Shown here one piece after another: positions 16,867-25,234 of a DNA stretch of 56,332 nt. A program made the translations under genes and the position numbers. Source of the stretch: Siminovitchia terrae (GTDB lineage Bacteria; Bacillota; Bacilli; Bacillales; Bacillaceae_C). The DNA lies in contig NZ_QYTW02000034.1 of assembly GCF_003605405.2 (NCBI RefSeq), positions 1 through 56,332 on the forward strand, in the 5' to 3' direction. The notes under the pieces are model-generated. The model saw only the letters and a program-made list of their open reading frames with translations, made no database searches and was not told the DNA's origin. Numbering within the stretch: position 1 is the first letter of the stretch; every line of letters begins with the position of its first letter.

Positions 16867-19157
16867 ATAAACTCTACTTTTTCACGCTTCGTGCTCATTG
16901 GCAAAGGCTCATCTGAGATAAATTTCTTCAATACATTTTCTGTGAGTTTCGAGATGTTGTTGTCATAGTTGTTATGGGACAAACTGCCGCAGTAAGAGAT
17001 GGAACTGGTGGAGAATACTGCGCCTCCGTTTGGTGTCGGATAGTAGACCATGTCCGCTCTTACTCTTGGATTTTCATCCCCAGCCATGCCAGGAACATTA
17101 AAATACAATTCTTCGGCTACCGGCATATAGACGCTCGAATGGTCTTCCGAAGAGGCGATGATGACGGCATGCGGCGGTGTACCCAGTTCATTGTCATAGA
17201 TATCCAGTTCTAGTCCTGCAGCTCCGCCCCCAACTAGGCCGAAGTCACCAATCTTCTCATCTTCAATGCCTTCAAAGATCCAGGAGACGCTTGGGTGATG
17301 GCTGTCTTCCGTCCGGCGGAAGTAGGAGGATATTTCAAATCCCTGAGCTACATAGCCTGTGCCGCCGATTTTTTGCGGAGCTCGACCTCTGTGTTTCCAG
17401 ATGGTACCGAATTCTCCAGTCAAACTCAAATGCACTTCGCCCGGCCATGCTTTCCATGCGTTGTTCCCGAAGTTTTTCCGAACTTCCATAATGCTCGGGT
17501 TATTGGGGTCAAACGTAACGATCCAGTAAAATCCGTTGGAGCCCATATACATAAAGCGTCCACCGCTGGCCTGGAAATCCTCTATGGCATCCATCATCGG
17601 TCCGGAATAATATTCAGGATGGGATCCTGTTAAGGCAACATTATACTGGTTTAGCAGATCTGCCCCTTCAAAATGTACATCTTGATCCGTCACCACATCG
17701 AATTTGAACCCTTTTTCGGTAAGCCAATCGACCAAATGGAGGTCCGCATTAAACTGCCACAATGACGGAGACAGTGTATGCCGGTATTTTGGCCTCATGT
17801 TCAAAATCGGACGCAGGCTAGAGGAGAAGCAGACGCCCGTTCCGTCGTTATGGAAATCGTATGTGGATAGTCCATATTCGGCGTGCTCTCCGAGGTACAT
17901 GTCATCTTGTTGGACAACTGGTGCCCTTCCAAACATGACTTGCGCCAATGGGACATCCTGGAACCTGTTATTTGCATAGGCCAGATAGCTTGCTGTTGGC
18001 AGGATCAGAACTGCCTTTGCTGTCGGCTTTCCTTTTTTCGGTCTGACGAAGAATGTGATATAGTCCTCATCATCACCTGATACTACATGTGCTGCGTATA
18101 CACCGCTTGGCAGATCTTCAGGAATGGTCCATTCAAAATCCACATCCCAGCCTGCATCTGTCAAATCATCGTCGTGGAAGTGGATCGCTCCGTATTGTTC
18201 CGGGGCATGGACAAATTTATGCTCCTCGGAAGTCCAGTTATATCCTGTCACCGCACGTGTCGGCATGTTGACGGTTTCCCCGTGGATCTGATTAGGCGAA
18301 GTGTCAAAGACTCTTCTAATATCATCAAAGCCCTTTTTGGAAATTCCTTTTGAAAAATCCCAGGCAGCCGCAATGCTGGCGCCGGAAGGATTTTCAATCC
18401 ATGTTTCCATTTTTTCTTTCGTCAGCGCTGTACTCGCCACTCTAGGTCTGTCGATTTTACCGTTAAAGCGTTTGATAGCTTTGAATTTCCCATCGTCCTG
18501 TTTATCTATCAAGCTAGCGATAGTGAAAGGGGCACCATTGTCTGCATTTGGTTCGATGTTTATTTCCTTTTCAATGCTTGCATTGTGCTCCTCAATTCCA
18601 TAGGCAAGTGAAAATTTTCCGTTTGTTTTTGTCACTCTCGCTTCTTGAAAAACGGTTGCTTTCCCGCTTTCTGCGTCGAAGGAGGCACCCACAAAGAACC
18701 ATACCCCATACATTAGCGGTTTACCTGTACTGATATTTTCCACGTTTCCATTTTTGTCTCCAATCCATAGAGAAATGCAGCCTTCTTTATCAATAAATAG
18801 CCCGTACCCTTTGTTTTCCTTAGGGTCCCACTTAGAAAGAAGCGCTTGCTCTCCGAGGTCTGGCGTGGTTGACATGATCATCGCCTGCAATGAAAAGCTC
18901 TCAAGGCTTTGCAAGGCGGGGGGATTATCGAATTTTATGTAAGACCCCATATAGATTTCTTGTTTTTTGCCATCATAATCTTTATTTACTTTGGCATTTA
19001 CTTTTTCTACTTTTAAACCGGGGCCTTCCGGGTCGGTATCCCCATGAATCAACCGAACTATTTCTGTACGATATTTTCCGTTTTCGCTATTCACCATAAA
19101 CTTTACATTCTGTCCGGGTTGGACACTCATTTTATCTGTATAACCGTTAATAGCCAT
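16863..19157 (-). CDS. dmfA2: N,N-dimethylformamidase large (beta) subunit
   Basis: 764 residues, matching the 762-residue large subunit of known N,N-dimethylformamidase. N-terminal beta/LamG-like region to about 300 (including GSYIKFDNP and WDFSKG), then the catalytic C-terminal domain. In known enzymes the mononuclear iron is held by one Tyr, one His and one Glu; here SHPEYY at about 512-517 gives His513 and Glu515, and Tyr433 in STYDFHNDG fits the Tyr. The enzyme hydrolyses dimethylformamide to dimethylamine and formate; the real substrate here may be another small amide. The start overlaps the small-subunit stop (TAATG). Confidence 0.88.
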   Translation of the reverse strand: MAINGYTDKMSVQPGQNVKFMVNSENGKYRTEIVRLIHGDTDPEGPGLKVEKVNAKVNKDYDGKKQEIYMGSYIKFDNPPALQSLESFSLQAMIMSTTPDLGEQALLSKWDPKENKGYGLFIDKEGCISLWIGDKNGNVENISTGKPLMYGVWFFVGASFDAESGKATVFQEARVTKTNGKFSLAYGIEEHNASIEKEINIEPNADNGAPFTIASLIDKQDDGKFKAIKRFNGKIDRPRVASTALTKEKMETWIENPSGASIAAAWDFSKGISKKGFDDIRRVFDTSPNQIHGETVNMPTRAVTGYNWTSEEHKFVHAPEQYGAIHFHDDDLTDAGWDVDFEWTIPEDLPSGVYAAHVVSGDDEDYITFFVRPKKGKPTAKAVLILPTASYLAYANNRFQDVPLAQVMFGRAPVVQQDDMYLGEHAEYGLSTYDFHNDGTGVCFSSSLRPILNMRPKYRHTLSPSLWQFNADLHLVDWLTEKGFKFDVVTDQDVHFEGADLLNQYNVALTGSHPEYYSGPMMDAIEDFQASGGRFMYMGSNGFYWIVTFDPNNPSIMEVRKNFGNNAWKAWPGEVHLSLTGEFGTIWKHRGRAPQKIGGTGYVAQGFEISSYFRRTEDSHHPSVSWIFEGIEDEKIGDFGLVGGGAAGLELDIYDNELGTPPHAVIIASSEDHSSVYMPVAEELYFNVPGMAGDENPRVRADMVYYPTPNGGAVFSTSSISYCGSLSHNNYDNNISKLTENVLKKFISDEPLPMSTKREKVEFI

Positions 19158-19546
19158 TAGGCATGTCCCCCTTTAACATTTAAGTCTACATCCAACAGGC
19201 CAAATTTTTTCAAACGTTTTAAAAAGAGTGCATGCTCGGCAGCCTCACGGCTATCGTAGGTTTCATCATCGTAAACTTCATAATGTATCCCTCTTCCTCC
19301 GGGATGACGGCCCAGACACCATTTTTTATGAGGCTCCAGGTTTATGATTAAATATTTTCCTTCAATTTCTTCATGATGCCTCCGAAGGTAATTGAGGACT
19401 TTGAGCAGGTGGGCACTGTGTTTGCCAACGGGCGTACGTCGGTGTTCCTCAATTAATTCCTCGGTGATTAGCGGCTTGATGTTGTTTTCGAGGATAAACT
19501 TGTCCTTCTCCAAATACACTTTCTGTGCTTGTTCATTGACAATCAT
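19157..19546 (-). CDS. dmfA1: N,N-dimethylformamidase small (alpha) subunit
   Basis: 129 residues, against 132 for the known alpha subunit. Mostly helical; contains HLLKVLNYLRRHHEEIEGKY and a C-terminal segment DSREAAEHALFLKRLKKFGL that resembles the known subunit. It has no catalytic residues and is needed for assembly in studied enzymes. ATG at 19546 is preceded by GGGGAGG. First gene of a two-gene minus-strand operon, translationally coupled to dmfA2. Divergent from the FadR-type regulator at 20307. Confidence 0.82.
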   Translation of the reverse strand: MIVNEQAQKVYLEKDKFILENNIKPLITEELIEEHRRTPVGKHSAHLLKVLNYLRRHHEEIEGKYLIINLEPHKKWCLGRHPGGRGIHYEVYDDETYDSREAAEHALFLKRLKKFGLLDVDLNVKGGHA

Positions 19547-19958
19547 TCAAAAACCTCCCCTTTGAAAATTCCAACAATTTAGATTTTATCATGCGTTTTA
19601 TGTATTTTAGTCATTTATCGTTCTCTATTTTACTTGTCATATTTACCTGTTTTTCCATAAAGTTAAGCTTTCTTCCTTAATTCGATAGAGAAAGAAGTAT
19701 AAACATGAAATATCTGTTGGTAATATGTCATTCCGTATTATCTTTTCGTGAATGTATTCGAAGGGAAAGAAAGGTTGCTATTAGTGTGAGAACAGGCAGC
19801 TAATCTAGGTGTTTAAAGAGGATAGTTGGAGGGGTGAGGAGTATGATATCTCCTGATCCCTCCTTAAATTTTTCAAAAGATTTAAGGGTTTTAGGCAATG
19901 AGTTAATTGAAAATTTTATGTGGTTGATAAATTTATAAAATAAAAAACAAAAAAAGTA
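19547..19958. other. Divergent intergenic region with one hairpin
   Basis: AT-rich spacer between the dmf operon and the gntR operon. A nested stem-loop at 19828-19863 (GGAGGG with CCCTCC, inner AGGAG with CTCCT) is followed by TTAAATTTTTC and resembles a terminator on the plus strand with no gene before it. It may be an attenuator or the end of a lost gene. No clear promoter for dmfA1 was found. Confidence 0.35.
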
Positions 19959-19987
19959 TTGAAAGTATAAAAAGGTTATAGTATATT
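19959..19987 (+). promoter_or_regulatory. SigA-type promoter of the gntR/hydantoinase operon
   Basis: TTGAAA (19959-19964), 17-base spacer, TATATT (19982-19987). It lies 320 bases before the gntR ATG, leaving a long leader that contains the operator and R1 copy 3. Confidence 0.6.
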
Positions 19988-20004
19988 AATCCTACATTCG
20001 GTTG

Positions 20005-20021
20005 AACTGGTTCCACCAGTT
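20005..20021 (+). promoter_or_regulatory. FadR-type operator AACTGGTtccACCAGTT
   Basis: Perfect 7-bp inverted repeat with 3-base centre containing TGGTnnnACCA, the established consensus of FadR-subfamily GntR regulators. It lies just after the predicted transcription start, where binding would block transcription. The FadR-type regulator is the first gene of this transcript, so negative autoregulation is likely (inference). Confidence 0.7.
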
Positions 20022-20076
20022 TCACCACTAAAATATTTCATTTGATTGCAAGCGTTACCAATAAACTGGAAGCAGA

Positions 20077-20269
20077 TTAACTTCATTCAGCAGAAGTCTC
20101 CCACTTCTGTAAGTGGTGAGATGAATGCCTATTGGTATTCCATTCAGTGGGGGTTCAAACCCCCGCTGAATAAAGTCAAAGCCTCCGGTGGATGCCACAG
20201 ATTTTTAGAGGGAATTTATCGAGCGGGGCTCGATAAAATCTGGGCGCAAATATGCCAAGGCGCATTTGA
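20077..20269 (+). repeat. R1 repeat, copy 3 (193 bp)
   Basis: Full-length copy with standard ends. The loop of the GAGC hairpin is changed (GAGCggggCTC) and the terminal hairpin has AAATATGCC, which keeps pairing through a G.U wobble. It lies in the leader of the gntR operon, between operator and start codon. Confidence 0.9.
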
Positions 20270-20306
20270 TTTTTAAAAAAATAAAATGATTTAAATAGGT
20301 GATAAT

Positions 20307-21026
20307 ATGAACGGCGGTAGCAGTCTTTTTAACAGCGTTATTGTGGATATTGAAAAAAAGATAAACGATGGGGATCTGAAAGAAGGGGATAAATTACCCT
20401 CGGAGAGAGAATTGACGCGAACTTATGAGATCAGTAGGCATGGAGTTAGACAAGCCTTAACAGTTCTCAAGGAAAAGGGGTTGATTAAAATCACTCCTGG
20501 AAAGGGCGCCTTTATCACCTCTTACAATGAAGATATTTTAACAGAGTCTTTTAAGAGAGTTGCCCAAAAATATGATTCTACTATAGAAGAGATTTTAGAG
20601 GTGAGAGAGGAGCTGGAATTATCGGTCATCTCTAAAGCGGTCTTGAAGGCAACTCCGAAAGATATAGATACTCTGATCGAAATATGCAAAGAAATGGATC
20701 AAGTGATAGATGTAAGCGGTTTTTTAGAGTGTGATTTGAAATTTCATAAGGCATTGGCTGATGCTTCTCAAAATTGTATATTTGCGGCTTTAGTTCATTC
20801 CTTTTTTGAAATGACTGAGGAATCCCCGTTTTCGTTGACTAAGTATACAAGTAATTTTCTGGATATTATTAGTAAGGCGCAGAAGCAGCATTGGGTGATG
20901 ATTGAAGCATTAAAAACCAGAGATCAGGATTTGGCTATGAAAACGATGACAGAGCATATGGAATTGTTTAGAGAGGAAGTAGATTTTTTGAGGAGTAAAA
21001 ACATTAACTTTAAGGAGGTGAGGTAA
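20307..21026 (+). CDS. GntR-family (FadR/FCD subfamily) transcriptional regulator
   Basis: 239 residues. Winged helix at about 10-75 with the GntR signature LPSERELTRTYEISRHGVRQALTVLKEKGLI, and an all-helical FCD effector domain (about 90-225) with metal-ligand type residues in DLKFHKAL and in TEHMELF. FadR-type members sense organic acids. A perfect FadR-type operator lies 290 bases upstream. First gene of a probable operon with a transporter and hydantoinase genes, and divergent from dmfA1A2, so it is the likely regulator of the amide/hydantoin island. Confidence 0.88.
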   Translation: MNGGSSLFNSVIVDIEKKINDGDLKEGDKLPSERELTRTYEISRHGVRQALTVLKEKGLIKITPGKGAFITSYNEDILTESFKRVAQKYDSTIEEILEVREELELSVISKAVLKATPKDIDTLIEICKEMDQVIDVSGFLECDLKFHKALADASQNCIFAALVHSFFEMTEESPFSLTKYTSNFLDIISKAQKQHWVMIEALKTRDQDLAMKTMTEHMELFREEVDFLRSKNINFKEVR

Positions 21027-21072
21027 CAATAGCAGTAGCTTGTTGTTATCCCAATGAAAGGAGGAATTTTCT

Positions 21073-21189
21073 GTGGAGAAAAAACTCCCGAAATTTCACC
21101 CAGGTATCCCAGCAATCATGAGTATCATCTTCGCATTGATTACAGGTATTATTTGTGCTAAATGGCTCAATATCATTATGAACCTTTAA
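21073..21189 (+). CDS. Small single-TM protein ending at an R1 repeat (complete or truncated)
   Basis: 38 codons from a GTG with a strong AAAGGAGG ribosome binding site 8 bases upstream: VEKKLPKFHPGIPAIMS, then the helix IIFALITGIICAKWLNIIM. The stop codon TAA (21187-21189) is part of the TTAAC end of R1 copy 4, so a longer membrane protein may have been cut short by the repeat, or a small protein ends there by chance. Not recognised. Confidence 0.45.
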   Translation: MEKKLPKFHPGIPAIMSIIFALITGIICAKWLNIIMNL

Positions 21190-21358
21190 CTTCATTCAGC
21201 AGAAGTCTCCCACTTCTGTAAGTGTTGAGGTATTCAGTGGGGAGGTAAACCCCGGCTGAATAAAGTGAAAGCCTCCGGCGGATGCCACAGATTTTCAGAG
21301 GAACTTATCAAGCGGAACTCGATAAAATCTGGGCGCAAATACGCCAAGGCGAATTTGA
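21186..21358 (+). repeat. R1 repeat, copy 4 (173 bp, internally deleted)
   Basis: Standard ends. About 20 bases are missing after AAGTGTTGAGG, removing the GATGAATGCATATTGG segment. The GAGC hairpin has decayed (TATCAAGCGGAACTCGATA) and the terminal hairpin reads GGCGAATTT. It lies within the gntR operon; its end is 17 bases before the next start codon, so the next gene's ribosome binding site directly abuts it. Confidence 0.88.
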
Positions 21359-21375
21359 TTTTGGAGGGATAAAAA

Positions 21376-21705
21376 GTGAAACCACCTTTAAAGTTTGCTT
21401 TATATTCTGTTTTGTATGCTTCTGAGGATGGGGTTTGGGAATATGAAATTTATGAGAAATTGAAGGGGCACTATAACCCTCGGGCATTAAGTAAATTAAG
21501 ATCCATCCTCCTTGAATTGCACAATAAAAGCTGGACTGATGAAGTCGATGCAGAGGTATATGGAGAAACCGTTTTTAGAAAATATAAACTTCAAGAACGC
21601 CACAGGGAATTTGTAGATTATCAGCTTTCACCTCTTAAGATAATAAAGGAACTCGGATTGGACGTCGGGAAAGGAGAGGTGAAGCATGAACCAGTCGCTA
21701 AATGA
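21376..21705 (+). CDS. Unrecognised soluble protein in the transporter operon
   Basis: 109 residues from a GTG with GGAGGG 7 bases upstream. It starts [29 protein letters not shown] and has a mix of helices with a winged-helix feel ([17 protein letters not shown]), but no family is recognised. Its end overlaps the next gene's start by 20 bases, which indicates translational coupling to the transporter. It might be a partner or a regulator of that transporter (inference). Confidence 0.6.
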   Translation: MKPPLKFALYSVLYASEDGVWEYEIYEKLKGHYNPRALSKLRSILLELHNKSWTDEVDAEVYGETVFRKYKLQERHREFVDYQLSPLKIIKELGLDVGKGEVKHEPVAK

Positions 21706-22690
21706 TATTAAGCTTCTTCAAGAATCCCGGAAGGTTCGCATCGGAATGGTCTATGCTGCTCTTGGAGCACCTATGCTAGGTTTGGCATTTGGCTTCGCAG
21801 GAATGGCTGGTGCGCTGCACCCATTTGACATGGCTTATCCTACAGGTCCTATGACCTTTCAATTCTTTGAATATATGTTTGGAGTCCTTACGATCTTTAT
21901 CTATTCATTTATAGTGGGCACTGCCAAAGATAATTTCAGGGTATTCAGATCGAAAATCTCCTGGTATGGCGTTTTTATGGCTATGACTGGCATGATGGGA
22001 GATTTCCTGTTTTTTGCATCTTCCGCAATAGTAGGAGGAGCCATTGCAGGTCCGTTAGCAGGGTTGTTTGGTTTTTGGGGAGCTGTCGTCACCTCTATCG
22101 TATATAGAGAAAAGATCATGCAGAAATGGACTTTAATTGGAATTGCATTTATTGTCATAGGCATTTGGGTCGCTTCAGGCGGGATGGCGCTGGCTGCTCC
22201 TGCAGGTGTTTCATCTACTGCCATTTTAATCGGTGCTGGAATGGGACTGTTGGCCGCGATTGTATATGGAATTGAAAGCTTTGCTATTGCTGCAGGGTCA
22301 GATATGATGCCTGAAGAAAGTTCGCTTTTCTGGCGAGCAGGCTGGGCATTAGTTGGTGCTGTCATCATAAACTTTGTTATTATGCCAAAGTTTACAGATA
22401 TTGCTAGTGTTATGCTGCAAGATCCAAAATGGTGGGCGTATGCTGCTGTTACAGGAGGAGCATGGGGAACTTATATGATTGTCTCATTGTACATCGGTAT
22501 TAACACGGCTGGGACTGTCGGAGGAGGTTTGCTTGCGAGCACAGGCTTTGTCTGGACAACTTTCCTTTCGATGACCGTTTATGGCGGCAACTGGAGTACT
22601 TCTTTAATGCTTGGAAGTTTAATCTTGTTCCTTGGAATAGGAGTTATGCTTTTAAGGCCAGCCGAATTGATAGCGAAAGTGCGAAGTTGA
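21686..22690 (+). CDS. EamA/DMT-like 10-TM transporter
   Basis: 334 residues with about ten membrane helices rich in Gly and Ala, in two halves (FFASSAIVGGAIAGPLAG, then TMIVSLYIGINTAGTVGGG-like segments), as in drug/metabolite transporters. ATG follows GGAGAGGTG. The placement between a FadR-type regulator and hydantoinase genes suggests import or export of the amide/hydantoin substrate or product (inference). Substrate unknown. Confidence 0.7.
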   Translation: MNQSLNDIKLLQESRKVRIGMVYAALGAPMLGLAFGFAGMAGALHPFDMAYPTGPMTFQFFEYMFGVLTIFIYSFIVGTAKDNFRVFRSKISWYGVFMAMTGMMGDFLFFASSAIVGGAIAGPLAGLFGFWGAVVTSIVYREKIMQKWTLIGIAFIVIGIWVASGGMALAAPAGVSSTAILIGAGMGLLAAIVYGIESFAIAAGSDMMPEESSLFWRAGWALVGAVIINFVIMPKFTDIASVMLQDPKWWAYAAVTGGAWGTYMIVSLYIGINTAGTVGGGLLASTGFVWTTFLSMTVYGGNWSTSLMLGSLILFLGIGVMLLRPAELIAKVRS

Positions 22691-22715
22691 CTCTATTTTG
22701 AAAGGGGTTACAAAT

Positions 22716-22955
22716 GTGGACCAATTAAAAGATGAATATATAAAGATTACAAAAAGCGAGCATAAGTATCTGGCTGTCGGAGTTATCTTAGCCTCAATGG
22801 TCTTTGTTGTCCCGTTTCTTATCATTATTGCCAATGGTTGGTGGGAACCTCTAGGCTCAGCTTCAGATGGCTGGAAATGGGTTTTCACATCCATCGTATT
22901 ATTATCACTGATTTATGTTTCATTGCTTTTTGATAAATTCTATCGGAAGCATTAA
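22716..22955 (+). CDS. Small two-TM membrane protein
   Basis: 79 residues from a GTG with GAAAGGGG 9 bases upstream (MDQLKDEYIKITKSEHKYLAV); a start 6 codons earlier has no ribosome binding site. Two membrane helices with the loop NGWWEPLGSASDGWKW. It is 25 bases after the transporter and probably an accessory subunit. No family recognised. Confidence 0.6.
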   Translation: MDQLKDEYIKITKSEHKYLAVGVILASMVFVVPFLIIIANGWWEPLGSASDGWKWVFTSIVLLSLIYVSLLFDKFYRKH

Positions 22956-22959
22956 TCAT

Positions 22960-23153
22960 TTAAATTCATTCAGCAGAAGTCTCCCACTTCTGTAAGTGGT
23001 GAGATGAATGCCTATTGGTATTCTATTCAGTGGGGGTTCAAACCCCGGCTGAATAAAGTCAAAGCGTCAGGCGGATGCCACAGATTTCCAGAGGAAATGT
23101 ATCGAGCTTAAGCTCGATAAAATCTGGGGGCAAATACGCCAAGGCGCATTTGA
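22960..23153 (+). repeat. R1 repeat, copy 5 (194 bp)
   Basis: Starts TTAAATTCATTCAGC and ends GGCGCATTTGA. The central loop is GAGC ttaa GCTC (one base longer), which keeps the stem but breaks the frame. It lies between the small membrane gene and hyuA; its end is 34 bases before the hyuA ATG. Confidence 0.9.
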
Positions 23154-23187
23154 TTACATCATCAGTTTTTATAAGGGAGGAACATCA

Positions 23188-25221
23188 ATGAGTAATTATA
23201 TTAGTGGTATAGATGTAGGTGGTACATTTACGGATTTTGTTTCGTTTGATCCAGAAACGAGGGAAATGAAGGTTTGGAAGAACCTGACAACACCTGGCCA
23301 CCCAATAAATGGGGTATTAACTGGTTTAAGCGAATTTGAAAATGTAGAAGAGATTGATCAAATCCGACATGGTACAACGATTGCAACCAATGCGATTTTA
23401 GAAAGAAAAGGAGCAGAGATTGCTTATATTACCACTAAGGGCTTCAAAGATGTCCCTTTTATTCAGAGAGCAAATAGAAAGTCACATTATGATTTAAGCT
23501 GGATCAAGCCTAAACCGCTTGTGAAGCGGCGAAATTGCTTTGAAATCAGTGAGCGTCTAACACATAAAGGGGAGACATTAGCCGAAATTGATGTGGAAGA
23601 AGTAAAACAAGTGGCGGAGCAAATTAAAGAGAGAGGAAACATCGATGCAGTAGCCATTAGTACACTCTATTCTTATGTAGACCCTAAACATGAAGAAAAG
23701 TTAAGAAGCCTACTAGAGGAATTCTTGCCTGGCATGCCGATTTCCATTTCTTATGATGTTCTACCGAAATGGAAAGAGTATGAGAGAGGAAGCACTGTCA
23801 TCGCTGATGCTTATATTAAACCAATTGTTTCTTCTTATTTAGACCAATTAGGTGAACGCTTTCAAGAGAAGAATATCACAAAAAATGTGGGTATTATGAA
23901 GTCCAATGGCGGCATTATGACTTTGTCTGCTACTAGAAAAGCTCCGATCAATACTGCTGTCTCAGGTCCTACAGGCGGAGTTGTAGGAGCAAAGAGGATT
24001 GCGGAACAATGCAACATTGGCCATCTCGTTACTTTAGATATGGGCGGCACCAGTACAGATGTCGCTATTATTAAAAATGGAAACGAAGAACTGACAACCA
24101 ATTTTGAAATTGAATGGGGTATTCCGATTCAGGTGCCGATGATTGATATCAGAACGATTGGTGCAGGCGGCGGAAGTATAGCTTGGATTGATAATGGCGG
24201 CATGCTTAACGTAGGACCGGAAAGTGCGGGAGCTGATCCTGGACCTGTATGTTATGGAAGAGGTGGAGAAAATCCAACAGTGACAGATGCCAATCTTATT
24301 CTAGGAAGATTAAGCCCGGATAACTTCCTAGGCGGATCAATGGAGATTGATTATGATGCGGCTTACCAAGCCTTAGAGAGATTGGGCAAAAAGCTGAATA
24401 TGTCAGCTGAAGAGACAGCCGATTCCATTATTAAAATTGCCAACAACAGTATGGTGGGGGCACTAAGAATGGTATTGGTAGAGGAAGGGCATGATCCAAG
24501 GGATTTCACATTGATGAACTTTGGCGGAGCAGGTCCGTTGCATGCAAGTGATCTCATGGAGATAGCAGAGATTCCAAGAGCTTTGATCCCTATGCATCCT
24601 GGACAGTTTTCCGCTGTTGGTTTTATGTATTCAGATGCCCGTGTCGATCTCCAGCGCACTGTTCAAATGACCTCTAAAAAATTCGATATTGCCAGAGCTA
24701 ATGAAGTTTTCCAGCAGCTGAAGAAAGCAGGTTTAGAGGATTTATCTTCACAGGGTTATACGGATAACTACAACATCATCACATCGATTGAAATGCGCTA
24801 TCTTGGCCAGAACTATGAGTTGGATATTCCTTTTAACGAAGAAGAAATCAATGAAGAAAACGTCCAAACCATATGGAATACATTCCATTCCATGCACGAG
24901 GAGCGATTTGGTTTCAAGATTGATGGAGAAGTGATGGAAGTCGTTACATTTAAAGTAACGATTATCAGTGAAACGGACAAACCTGCTGCTAAAAAAATCG
25001 ATAGAGCAAACGGAAGCCAAGCTGTGCCAAAAGATGAGAGAATGGTTCGTTTTGATAGAGAGTCTCTTATGACGACTATTTATGATCGGGAAACTCTTTT
25101 AGACGGCCATGAAATTGTTGGACCGGCAATTATTGAGGAGAATGCCTCATCCACAATAGTAGGTCCACAGCATAAGTTAACGGTTGATTCTTTTGGAAAT
25201 ATGCATATCGAAAAAAGATAG
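23188..25221 (+). CDS. hyuA: Hydantoinase/oxoprolinase subunit A (HyuA)
   Basis: 677 residues, the usual HyuA length. Hydantoinase/oxoprolinase N-terminal domain with the phosphate-binding GIDVGGTFTDFVSF (7-20), then the actin-like ATPase motif LDMGGTSTDVAI (about 284), and a C-terminal HyuA domain. It partners with HyuB for ATP-dependent opening of cyclic imides, or related carboxylase chemistry in the N-methylhydantoinase, 5-oxoprolinase and acetone carboxylase families. Substrate not predictable. Ribosome binding site GGGAGG before the ATG. hyuB follows after 13 bases. Confidence 0.88.
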   Translation: MSNYISGIDVGGTFTDFVSFDPETREMKVWKNLTTPGHPINGVLTGLSEFENVEEIDQIRHGTTIATNAILERKGAEIAYITTKGFKDVPFIQRANRKSHYDLSWIKPKPLVKRRNCFEISERLTHKGETLAEIDVEEVKQVAEQIKERGNIDAVAISTLYSYVDPKHEEKLRSLLEEFLPGMPISISYDVLPKWKEYERGSTVIADAYIKPIVSSYLDQLGERFQEKNITKNVGIMKSNGGIMTLSATRKAPINTAVSGPTGGVVGAKRIAEQCNIGHLVTLDMGGTSTDVAIIKNGNEELTTNFEIEWGIPIQVPMIDIRTIGAGGGSIAWIDNGGMLNVGPESAGADPGPVCYGRGGENPTVTDANLILGRLSPDNFLGGSMEIDYDAAYQALERLGKKLNMSAEETADSIIKIANNSMVGALRMVLVEEGHDPRDFTLMNFGGAGPLHASDLMEIAEIPRALIPMHPGQFSAVGFMYSDARVDLQRTVQMTSKKFDIARANEVFQQLKKAGLEDLSSQGYTDNYNIITSIEMRYLGQNYELDIPFNEEEINEENVQTIWNTFHSMHEERFGFKIDGEVMEVVTFKVTIISETDKPAAKKIDRANGSQAVPKDERMVRFDRESLMTTIYDRETLLDGHEIVGPAIIEENASSTIVGPQHKLTVDSFGNMHIEKR

Positions 25222-25234
25222 GAGTGTAAACAAT

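Noticed and set aside
16974-19099. Many plus-strand open frames over the dmf genes
   Set aside because: They are antisense to a well-supported 764-residue enzyme and have no ribosome binding sites or recognisable domains.
20046-20276. An open frame of about 65 codons running through R1 copies (also at 16465, 30765 and 49385)
   Set aside because: The frame is broken by a stop in copy 1, by one extra base in copies 5 and 7, and by internal deletions in copies 2 and 4, while the stems are kept. Conservation follows structure, not protein.
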